Assembly (NCBI GenBank): GCA_937921835.1
Contig: CAKZVG010000500.1
Location: 1 to 6,707 of the forward strand
Origin: an uncultured Bryobacteraceae bacterium
GTDB taxonomy: Bacteria > Acidobacteriota > Terriglobia > Bryobacterales > Bryobacteraceae
DNA length: 6,707 bases
Direction of reading: 5' to 3'
Shown here in pieces: positions 1-6,097 of this stretch (the stretch's first letter is position 1; each line of letters begins with the position of its first letter). A program made the translations under genes and the position numbers. The notes under the pieces are model-generated. The model did not search any database. It was not told the origin of the DNA and worked only from the letters and a program-made list of their open reading frames with translations.

Positions 1-1
1 G

Positions 2-1126
2 GTGCTGGCGGCGCTGGCGCGCTACCACGGCCGCAAGCAGATGGCGGCCGAACAACTCGAGGCCTTCTACCAGACCGGCGACGCCGGCTCGCTCGACGCC
101 GCGCAACGCGAACTGCGTGGCGCGCTGGGCGTCTGGGAACGGCTGGTGAAGCTGACTGACGGTCTGTATCCGGAAGAGATGGCTTTCGGCCCGGACGATA
201 TCGGGCACTGGAAACACAAGCTCGCCTACGTGCGGCACGACGTCGCGGCGGCGGCCGAGCGCCGCGAGGTGCTTGACGCGTACGGGCGGTTCGACTACGG
301 CTTCGATTTCGGCGGTCCGCCGCGCGAACGCGCGGGCGGCCTATACCGCAACGATCCGTTCGTGCTGACGAACACCGTTGAGCCGCGCTTCCGCGGGGTG
401 CATTCGGCCAGCGTTTATGACGAGAAGACCGGCTACGGCTGGGCCGGCGGCGGTGATCGCGCCGACGTGGCGATGCCGCTCACGCCCTACCACGAAGTGC
501 GCGCCGTGGCCCGCGATCCGAAGCAGCTTCCCTCCAACGCGCTGCTCGGCGACGCCATTCGCGGGCGCGGTCCACAGACCTTCCGCGTACGAACCGGCGG
601 CGGCGCCTTCGAGGCGCGCCTGATCGAAGCGGACGGCGCGCGGGAGGCGCGGGTTCTCGAAGCGCGCGAAGGGGTCCTCGACATCCTGATGCCGGAGGGT
701 GAGTGGACCGTCCACGGCATCGTGATCTACAGGCGGCCCGCGCCGGATGCGGCGCCCGCGCCGCGCTGGCCGAAGCGGCTGGCGCGGCCCGCCTTCCAAC
801 ACTCCCCGCCCAAGACCGCCGCGGCGGGCAAGCCGCTGCCGCTCCTGCTGGCCGTCGCGCCGCTCAAGGACGCCGTCACGGTTCGCCTGCACTACCGCGC
901 GGTCAACCAGCTTGCGCGATTCAAAACGCTTGAGGCGCCGGCGTCAAAGGCGTCGTTCACGATTCCCGGCGAGGACCTCGACGCCCGCTGGGACCTGATG
1001 TACTACTTCGAGATCCTGAACCGCGACGGTGGGGGATGGTTCGAGCCGGACCCGGACCGTAGCACGCCCTATCACGTGGTCCCGGTCGGCGCCCCGGCCC
1101 CTCAAGGCCTGGCCGAAAAGCGGTAG
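2..1126 (+). CDS. C-terminal part of a large carbohydrate-active-type protein (5' truncated)
   Basis: The frame is open from the window edge to a TAG at 1124-1126. The GTG at position 2 has no room for a ribosome site, so the real start is almost certainly upstream. Three parts are visible in the 374 residues. Residues 1-95 are helical and charged, including LTDGLYPEEMAFGPDDIGHW (51-70), a pattern I associate with C-terminal helical regions of large glycoside-hydrolase-like proteins. Residues 96-245 look like a beta-sandwich with FDFG (101-104) and Y-x5-GYGW (139-147), as in the galactose-binding-like modules of rhamnogalacturonan lyases and acetylesterases. Residues 280-362 resemble a final Ig/FN3-like module (LHYRAVNQ, then YYFEI, then TPYHVV). 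No catalytic centre is visible, so the substrate cannot be named. An extracytoplasmic sugar-polymer role is inferred from the modules and from the exported neighbours. Its 3' end overlaps the convergent gene by 25 bp. Confidence 0.75.
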   Translation: MLAALARYHGRKQMAAEQLEAFYQTGDAGSLDAAQRELRGALGVWERLVKLTDGLYPEEMAFGPDDIGHWKHKLAYVRHDVAAAAERREVLDAYGRFDYGFDFGGPPRERAGGLYRNDPFVLTNTVEPRFRGVHSASVYDEKTGYGWAGGGDRADVAMPLTPYHEVRAVARDPKQLPSNALLGDAIRGRGPQTFRVRTGGGAFEARLIEADGAREARVLEAREGVLDILMPEGEWTVHGIVIYRRPAPDAAPAPRWPKRLARPAFQHSPPKTAAAGKPLPLLLAVAPLKDAVTVRLHYRAVNQLARFKTLEAPASKASFTIPGEDLDARWDLMYYFEILNRDGGGWFEPDPDRSTPYHVVPVGAPAPQGLAEKR

Positions 1127-2058
1127 CGGTAAGTCCAGGAGGTCTCCTCGCCGGGCGCGGCCTGGATGGCGACGTACGGCTCCGGGCACACGGTCTTAGG
1201 GTTGGACCAGAAGACCATCTTGACCAGAGGCCGGTCGCCGGTGATGCGCACCGCCGCTCCACTTACGGTATTCTCAACCAGTATGTCGTAATCCCGAGCG
1301 GCGCCGCCGAATCCACTGAGTTCCGTGAATACGCTCTCGCGATCCTGTAACTCGCGCGAGTAAATCAGCCGGGGGCCTGCGAGCGACGCCGGCCCGCGGA
1401 TGCCGTTCACCGCCCGCGGCTCGAAGGCGAACGTCACCCGGTAACCGGGGCCCGCGGGCTGCCCATCGATCACGAAGAAGTTATGGTTGTACTGCGTGGT
1501 CGAGATGGGCAGCCGGCCCGTATTCCGCAGCGAGTGCTCGATGCGCAGTTCGGGCTCGCCGGGCGTCAGGCACACCGTCTTGCGGTAGACGTAGCCATAG
1601 CCCGCCGCGGCGGCCTCGTGCCGGAACTCGACCCGGTCCGGGTGCGTTTCGATGCTCCAGGCGCCCGGGTCCACGATCTCGTAGGTCCCGAAGCGCTGAT
1701 AGGTTTGCTCCGCCGGCTTGCGGAGCGCGCCGATGCCGATGCGCAGAAAAGTTCCGCCCGGCGGCGCCTCGGCATAGCCCAATCCCCCCTCCTCGGCGGA
1801 GAACTCTTCGACCGGTCCCGTGATGGCGTCGTGTAGCCGCGGGTCGTGGCGGGGAAACCACACGCCGAAGTACTCGTGGCCCTTGTAACGCAGGCTGGCG
1901 ATCACGCCGGACCAGTCGAAGCGCGTGCCGCGGTAGTAACCTCGTCCGGGATCGGGAAGATAGAGCCGGGCTCCGACGGCCCCGTTCGAAATCGAGGCTT
2001 CGGGGAACTCCGCGGCGCCGGCAACCGCCGCCGCCAGCAGAAGAAAGGCTCCACGCAT
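1102..2058 (-). CDS. Exported galactose-mutarotase-like (aldose 1-epimerase fold) protein
   Basis: The product is 318 residues. It begins with a signal peptide (MRGAFLLLAAAVAGAA, likely cleaved near residue 16), so it acts outside the cytoplasm. The mature part is rich in beta strands. The segment YYRGTRFDWSGVI (41-53) followed by GPVEEF (81-86) is typical of an uncharacterised aldose-epimerase-like family. QYNHNFF (189-195) corresponds to the NH-x-YF motif of GalM, making H192 the candidate catalytic histidine. CPEPYVAI (291-298) places E293 near the GalM catalytic glutamate. The family converts alpha and beta anomers of sugars or binds sugars; activity here is inferred. The start at 2058 was chosen because GGGAGG lies 7 nt upstream and a signal peptide follows directly. 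The frame stays open to an ATG at 2163, which would add 35 polar residues before the signal peptide. It is the last gene of the minus-strand cluster. Confidence 0.8.
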   Translation of the reverse strand: MRGAFLLLAAAVAGAAEFPEASISNGAVGARLYLPDPGRGYYRGTRFDWSGVIASLRYKGHEYFGVWFPRHDPRLHDAITGPVEEFSAEEGGLGYAEAPPGGTFLRIGIGALRKPAEQTYQRFGTYEIVDPGAWSIETHPDRVEFRHEAAAAGYGYVYRKTVCLTPGEPELRIEHSLRNTGRLPISTTQYNHNFFVIDGQPAGPGYRVTFAFEPRAVNGIRGPASLAGPRLIYSRELQDRESVFTELSGFGGAARDYDILVENTVSGAAVRITGDRPLVKMVFWSNPKTVCPEPYVAIQAAPGEETSWTYRYRFSARP

Positions 2059-2065
2059 CCTAGCG

Positions 2066-2071
2066 CCTCCC
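2066..2071 (-). promoter_or_regulatory. Shine-Dalgarno site of the mutarotase-like gene
   Basis: Read on the minus strand, GGGAGG is followed by 7 nt and then the ATG at 2058. It is the strongest, best-spaced ribosome site in the window. It decides in favour of the internal start over the in-frame ATG at 2163. Confidence 0.75.
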
Positions 2072-2122
2072 GGGCCGTGCGTCTTGCTTTCGACCGCGCC
2101 GTCTCCCGGACCGCGCGGCGCG

Positions 2123-2144
2123 GCATTCCGCCCGGCGGCAATGC
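2123..2144 (-). repeat. Imperfect inverted repeat (hairpin) upstream of the mutarotase-like gene
   Basis: On the plus strand the two arms are GCATT-CCGCC and GGCGG-C-AATGC. This gives ten complementary pairs with one bulged C and a 1-nt centre, which in RNA would open to a loop of a few bases. It lies in the 101-nt gap between the peptidase stop (2160) and the next start (2058). No run of T follows on the minus strand, so it is not a standard intrinsic terminator. It may act as an mRNA-stabilising or attenuating structure between the genes, or be a chance result of high GC. Confidence 0.45.
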
Positions 2145-2159
2145 GCTCCGTTTCCCGGA

Positions 2160-3776
2160 TCATGGCCTAACTCCGCTCTTCTCCCGAGCGGCCAGAAACT
2201 CGTCGCCGGGGTTCCAGGTCGGCAGTCTGGCGGCCGTCGCCGCCATCCGGCCGAGCAGCATTCCGAAGCGCGCCACCTGTTCGAGCCCGGCGAAATCCCA
2301 ATCTTCCCGGAATTCGTCCGATGGCTGGTGATAGTGCTTCGCGTTGAATTCCTTGAACACTTCGGCGCCGTACTCGGGCGGCTTGCCCAGGAATTCGTTT
2401 CCGAGGTGGACCGAGAAGGCCGGGATTCCCACCTTGGCGAAGGAGAAGTGATCGGAGCGGTAGAAGCTGCCCTGCTCCGGCCGCGGGTCGGGCTTGATGG
2501 TGAAACCGAAGCGCCTTGCCGCTTCTTCGACCATGGGCCGGAAGGTGGTGCGTTCCGAGCCGGACACTACAATGTCCTTTGTCCGTCCCAGGGGATGGAA
2601 GGCGTCGAAGTTCAGCGCGACCGCGGTCTTGCCGGGTGGAATCACCGGGTTGGCGGCGTAGTATTCCGACCCGCGCAGGCCGCCCTCTTCCGCGGTCACG
2701 AACAGAAACAGGGCCGAACGTTTCGGCTTGGTTTCGAGCGCGGCCCAGGCGCGCGCGATCTCGAGCAGAATCGCGCAGCCGGTGGCGTTGTCGACCGCCC
2801 CGTTGTAGATCGTGTCGCCATTGACCGCCGGGCCGATGCCCAGGTGGTCCCAGTGCGCGCTGAAGATCACCGCCTCGTCTCCGAGCGCGGGGTCGCTTCC
2901 GGGAACGATGCCCAGCACGTTGCGGGTCTCGATTTTCCGCACCCTCGACGGAATCGCGCCGCGCAGCCGGACGCCGAGCGGGATGGGACGGAAGCCGCGC
3001 GCCTCCGACGCCTTCAGCAGCGCGTCCACGCCGTGGCCGCTCATCGCCAGCAGTCTCTCGCCCGCCTCGCGCGTCAGCCAGCCGGCGAAGGCCAGCGCGG
3101 GAGCGCCCGCCGCGAGCGCCACCTGCGGGTCCTCGCGGCCCCAGGAATTGCGCACCACCTCCCAGCCGTAGCCGGCGGTAGGAGTGGTGTGAATGATGAT
3201 AGCCGCGGCCGCGCCCCGGCGCCGGGCCTCCTCATACTTGTAAGTCCAGCGCCCGTAGTAAGTCAGCGCGCGCCCGCCGAACAGCTTGGGATCCTCCGAT
3301 TGCGGTTCGTTGGTGAATAACACGACCACTTTGCCGCGCACGTCGGCGTCCTTGAAGTCGTCCCAGTTGTATTCCGGCGCGGTGATGCCATGTCCGACGA
3401 ACACCGCCTCGGCGTCGAAGCTCACCTGGGTTTGCTGCCGGTGGGTGACGCCCACGAAATCCTCGATCCATCGGAATTCGGCCGGGTTTCCCTTGCCGGC
3501 CGCCGAGAGCCTTGCGGCGGGCTGGGTTTCCACTCCCACCAGCGGCACCCGCTGGAAGTAAGTTCCACTGTCGCCCGCGGCTTTCACCCGCGACAGGGCA
3601 AGCTGCGTGGCCAGATACTCGGTGGCCAGCAACTCGCCGCGTCCGCCGACTCCGCGCCCCTCCATCAGGTCGCTGGCGAGAAAGCGGGTGTGCGCGCGGA
3701 TGCGGAAGGCCTCGATGGGAGCGGCCTGGGCGGCGGCCAGCCCGGCCGTCATGACGAAGAGCAAGATAGGTTTCAT
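2160..3776 (-). CDS. Exported M28 family zinc aminopeptidase with PA domain
   Basis: The product is 538 residues, a normal length for PA-domain M28 enzymes. A signal peptide (about 1-18, MKPILLFVMTAGLAAAQA) sends it out of the cytoplasm. Residues about 120-260 form the protease-associated insert (VGHGITAPEYNWDDF, then RGKVVVL). The catalytic domain follows, with the full set of two-zinc ligands in order: H308 and D310 in SAHWDHLG, D329 in GAVDNATG, E363-E364 in TAEEGGLRGSEYY, D391 in LNFD and H483 in HYHQPSD. By family precedent E363 is the general base. YRSDHFSFAKVGIPAF (439-454) is also typical. The enzyme should release N-terminal residues from peptides; the exact substrate is unknown. The start at 3776 was chosen for the signal peptide and an AGGA site 6 nt upstream. 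The open frame further upstream, to 4511, is a shadow of the hydrolase gene. The stop codon overlaps an ATG (ATGA at 2163-2160). Confidence 0.92.
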   Translation of the reverse strand: MKPILLFVMTAGLAAAQAAPIEAFRIRAHTRFLASDLMEGRGVGGRGELLATEYLATQLALSRVKAAGDSGTYFQRVPLVGVETQPAARLSAAGKGNPAEFRWIEDFVGVTHRQQTQVSFDAEAVFVGHGITAPEYNWDDFKDADVRGKVVVLFTNEPQSEDPKLFGGRALTYYGRWTYKYEEARRRGAAAAIIIHTTPTAGYGWEVVRNSWGREDPQVALAAGAPALAFAGWLTREAGERLLAMSGHGVDALLKASEARGFRPIPLGVRLRGAIPSRVRKIETRNVLGIVPGSDPALGDEAVIFSAHWDHLGIGPAVNGDTIYNGAVDNATGCAILLEIARAWAALETKPKRSALFLFVTAEEGGLRGSEYYAANPVIPPGKTAVALNFDAFHPLGRTKDIVVSGSERTTFRPMVEEAARRFGFTIKPDPRPEQGSFYRSDHFSFAKVGIPAFSVHLGNEFLGKPPEYGAEVFKEFNAKHYHQPSDEFREDWDFAGLEQVARFGMLLGRMAATAARLPTWNPGDEFLAAREKSGVRP

Positions 3777-3793
3777 TCCAATCCTGTAAGTGG

Positions 3794-4981
3794 TCAGTGT
3801 AGCGCCGCCGCCGGTTTCAACCAACGCTCGAAGAAGCTTTGCCAGGCGGGATCGATGTTGGGTCCGTTGGCGCGGTGGCCGTCGGCGGTGGAAACAAACT
3901 GGATGCGCTCGGGGATGCCGAGCAACTGGTAGACCTCGCGCGCGCGGTTGAAGTAGCCCCAGCTTTGCAGGTCGTCGGAATCTCCGCCGGAATCCTCGCT
4001 CTGGCTGCCGCCGATCAGTAGAAACGCCCGCGGCGCGGCGAGGGCCATCAGTTCGTGATGGTCGTGCTCGAAGCCCGGGCGCGCGGGATCCGGGTTGAGC
4101 ATGCTGAGCACGGTGCGCTCCCTGGTCGGGATGCGGGGAAAGGGCCGCAGCCAGTCCAGGTACCAGGGCGCGTACCAATTGGTGCCGCCGTTGACGGCGA
4201 TGTGCGGATCGAGCGCGACCGTGGCCTTGATCTCGGGCGCGAAGGCGGCCACGTAAACCGCGGCTTTGGCGCCCAGGGAAAAGCCGATGAAGCCGATGCG
4301 CCGGCCGTCGACCTCCTTCCGGCTGCGCAAGTACTCGGCTTCGCGCCGCGCGTCGTGCACCATCTTGCCAAGCGGCAGCCAGTGCCCGAAGCGTTCGTAG
4401 AGTTTTTCGGGCGCGCCCTGGCGGGCGGTGGCGCCGTCGCGGTAGTTGCGAATGAAGGACCAGCCGGTCAGCACCACATAACCGCGCTCGGCCAGCCAGC
4501 GTCCCCACCACTCCTCGGGCATGCGGTAGCCGGGGGTGCTGGAGGTCCAGGCGATCACCGCCGGGAACGGCCCCGGCCCTTGATTGCGCGGCAGAAGCAG
4601 AAGGTGCGGTTGATGGAAGTCGATCTCCATCGGCAGTTCGAGATGGACGCGGGTGTAGTTACTGAAGTCCTCGGTGTCGAGAATCCGTGCCTGGCGGATG
4701 TCGCCGAACCACTTGCGGTCTTGGGGCGCGGGTTCGATCTTTCCCAGCATGGTGAGCCAGCGCCGCTCGATTTCCGCACGGCGGCGGGGCCAGTCGCGAG
4801 CCGAGCGCAGCCCCTCGACCAGCGACGGGATCTTCTCCTTCTCGGCGCCGGGTTCGGGAGCGGGGCTGGCCCGGGAGGTGACGCGGTGCTGGTTCCAGCG
4901 CTGGCTGGGATCGACTTGCGGCCATGCCGCAACGGCCAGTGCAGCCGCCCAGGCCCAACGGAGAAGAGACGGAAGCCGCAT
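3794..4981 (-). CDS. Exported alpha/beta hydrolase (Abhydrolase_7 / acyl-esterase type)
   Basis: The product is 395 residues. It starts with a signal peptide-like segment (MRLPSLLRWAWAAALAVAAW) followed by a polar linker rich in Pro and Glu (about 35-50). The alpha/beta hydrolase fold begins near residue 110. LGKMVHDARREAEYLRSRKE (204-223), followed by VDGRRIGFIGFSLGAKAAVY, matches the nucleophile-elbow region of Abhydrolase_7 and acetyl-xylan-esterase-like proteins, with S235 of GFSLG as nucleophile. H369 in STADGHRANG is the likely catalytic histidine. The acid is probably in the acidic loop GGSQSEDSGGDSDD (324-337), but I cannot say which residue. An ester substrate is likely, possibly acylated sugars given the neighbours; this is inference. 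The ATG at 4981 lies one nucleotide after the stop of the kinase-like gene, so translation is probably coupled. The peptidase gene follows after 17 nt. Confidence 0.88.
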   Translation of the reverse strand: MRLPSLLRWAWAAALAVAAWPQVDPSQRWNQHRVTSRASPAPEPGAEKEKIPSLVEGLRSARDWPRRRAEIERRWLTMLGKIEPAPQDRKWFGDIRQARILDTEDFSNYTRVHLELPMEIDFHQPHLLLLPRNQGPGPFPAVIAWTSSTPGYRMPEEWWGRWLAERGYVVLTGWSFIRNYRDGATARQGAPEKLYERFGHWLPLGKMVHDARREAEYLRSRKEVDGRRIGFIGFSLGAKAAVYVAAFAPEIKATVALDPHIAVNGGTNWYAPWYLDWLRPFPRIPTRERTVLSMLNPDPARPGFEHDHHELMALAAPRAFLLIGGSQSEDSGGDSDDLQSWGYFNRAREVYQLLGIPERIQFVSTADGHRANGPNIDPAWQSFFERWLKPAAALH

Positions 4982-4982
4982 C

Positions 4983-5867
4983 TCAATCCGGCCAGTGGTG
5001 CTCGACGACGGCGCGGTTAACCACGGCTTTCCAGCGCGCGTCGAAGCGCGCCGCGATGTCGGGGCGCGCGGCAAGCACGGGACCCAAACCCAGTTGGAGG
5101 TGCGGGCGCTCGACCGTTTCCTCGTACTCGAGACGGGATTCGATCTCGTGCCAGTGGTTGGTCAGCCCGCCGGTGTCAAGCAGGACAATGCGGTCGCCGA
5201 TGACCCCGAAGTTCTTCAGGTGAGCGTCCACCGAGAAGGCGCCGCGCTGCCAGGCCGCCTGGCGCAGTTCTAGGAACCGCTCCAGCCAGAGTTCCACCTG
5301 GTCGTAGCGCCCCTGCGCGGCGAGGTCGCAAAGCCGCCGGTGCAGGGTCGTCTCGGCGCGTTCGACCGCCTCGGAGACCACCAGCCAACCCGGCCACCCC
5401 GCCACCTTCACTTCGACCGGCGGAAACTCGATTGAATCCGGGATCACACCCGTCCCGGCCAGTTGCTCCTGAGCGAGGCGCTCGCCGCGCCGGTCGCGGC
5501 GGCGGTACACCTTCCATATCGCCCGGACATGGCTGGTGAACCAGAGGCTGCGCGGGACGACGAGCATGGTGGCGTGGACCAGAACCCGCAGCAACCGGAT
5601 CTGCCTGCCGGGCCGCGCCGCCAGACGCCGCCCCAGTTTGCCGGGAACGGCCGATTCCAGCTTGCGCAACAGCTTCCACAGGACGATCAGCGAGACCACT
5701 TCGCGCGGCGGCCGCTCGCGCTTCACCACCCAGTGTTCGGAGGCGTAGACGACTTTGCCGATCCCCTCGCCGACGCGCACCAGCCGGCCGCACGTCAATT
5801 CCCGCGGGGCGTGGGCCAGGACTCGCGGCTGCTGCGGCTGAACTTCGCGCGACGGCTCCCGATGCAT
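4983..5867 (-). CDS. Protein-kinase-like fold protein of unknown function
   Basis: The product is 294 residues with no signal peptide, so it is probably cytoplasmic or at the inner face of the membrane. I do not recognise the exact family. The N-lobe shows [20 protein letters not shown] (32-51), resembling a nucleotide-binding loop and a VVK lysine (K49). The C-lobe shows [10 protein letters not shown] (213-222), a D-x-H-x-x-N type catalytic loop with D214 and N219. Next comes IVLLDTGG (227-234), where D231 sits in a DTG in place of DFG. The spacing from N219 to D231 (12 residues) suits a kinase fold such as the YrbL, APH or LPS-kinase groups. Residues about 52-130 form a strongly basic segment with hydrophobic stretches ([17 protein letters not shown]), longer than the usual link between the lysine strand and helix C. 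The start at 5867 has AAGG 4 nt upstream. It heads the four-gene minus-strand cluster. Substrate and activity are unknown. Confidence 0.7.
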   Translation of the reverse strand: MHREPSREVQPQQPRVLAHAPRELTCGRLVRVGEGIGKVVYASEHWVVKRERPPREVVSLIVLWKLLRKLESAVPGKLGRRLAARPGRQIRLLRVLVHATMLVVPRSLWFTSHVRAIWKVYRRRDRRGERLAQEQLAGTGVIPDSIEFPPVEVKVAGWPGWLVVSEAVERAETTLHRRLCDLAAQGRYDQVELWLERFLELRQAAWQRGAFSVDAHLKNFGVIGDRIVLLDTGGLTNHWHEIESRLEYEETVERPHLQLGLGPVLAARPDIAARFDARWKAVVNRAVVEHHWPD

Positions 5868-5910
5868 ACGGCCTTGCTACCAACCTATCACCATCGGGGC
5901 GCCCCCGCTG

Positions 5911-5930
5911 GCGCACCCCCCGGCGTGCGC
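5911..5930. repeat. Inverted repeat in the divergent intergenic region
   Basis: GCGCAC (5911-5916) and GTGCGC (5925-5930) form a 6-bp inverted repeat around 8 nt. It lies about 45 bp from the kinase-like start and about 35 bp upstream of the -35 box of the mdh promoter. The place would suit an operator, but short GC-rich repeats arise easily by chance here. Confidence 0.25.
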
Positions 5931-5965
5931 GCCAGGCCGGAGCGCGCCCGATCGCCGCGGCCCGC

Positions 5966-5993
5966 TTGCCGTGCAAGGGTTTCCAGCTATACT
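5966..5993 (+). promoter_or_regulatory. Sigma70-type promoter for malate dehydrogenase
   Basis: A -35 box TTGCCG (5966-5971) and a -10 box TATACT (5988-5993) are separated by 16 bp. They match consensus at 4 of 6 and 5 of 6 positions, standing out in very GC-rich surroundings. Transcription would start near 6000, giving a leader of about 98 nt before the mdh ATG. No equally good promoter was found on the minus strand for the divergent kinase-like gene. Confidence 0.6.
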
Positions 5994-6079
5994 CTCCATG
6001 TCGAGCTTCTATCGGCCGGAGCGGCTTCACGTCCCGGATCGCGGGCCGCGGGGCGCCGGAAGCAGTTGAATCGGAACAT

Positions 6080-6085
6080 GGAGGA
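6080..6085 (+). promoter_or_regulatory. Shine-Dalgarno site of malate dehydrogenase, unusually far from the start
   Basis: GGAGGA is a strong anti-SD match, but 13 nt separate GGAGG from the ATG at 6098, more than the usual 5-10. No in-frame start codon lies between them. The protein begins exactly as the family does at 6098, so the start is retained. Confidence 0.55.
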
Positions 6086-6097
6086 CTCGTTATCATC

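Noticed and set aside
1095..1115. CGGCC / GGCCG inverted repeat at the convergent gene ends as a terminator
   Set aside because: Only 5 bp of stem around 11 nt, and no T tract follows on either strand.
2328..3320. Long plus-strand open frame of 330 codons
   Set aside because: It is antisense to the M28 peptidase, whose catalytic motifs are all intact; composition is that of a high-GC shadow with no recognisable domain.
3777..4511. N-terminal extension of the M28 peptidase frame by 245 codons
   Set aside because: It lies wholly inside the alpha/beta hydrolase gene in another frame, is Arg/Pro/Ala-rich shadow sequence, and ends exactly where a signal peptide with its own SD begins.
4055..5020. 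Long plus-strand open frame of 321 codons
   Set aside because: It is antisense to the alpha/beta hydrolase with its intact nucleophile elbow; no domain or ribosome site is evident.
5868..5990. Promoter for the minus-strand cluster
   Set aside because: A TTGCAC box is present on the minus strand, but the hexamer at the right distance (GATCGG) is a poor -10, and the GATAGG nearer the start lacks a -35 partner.
5998..6069. 23-codon open frame beginning at the predicted mdh transcription start
   Set aside because: No ribosome site precedes it, it would need leaderless translation, and its sequence is unremarkable; kept only as part of the leader observation.
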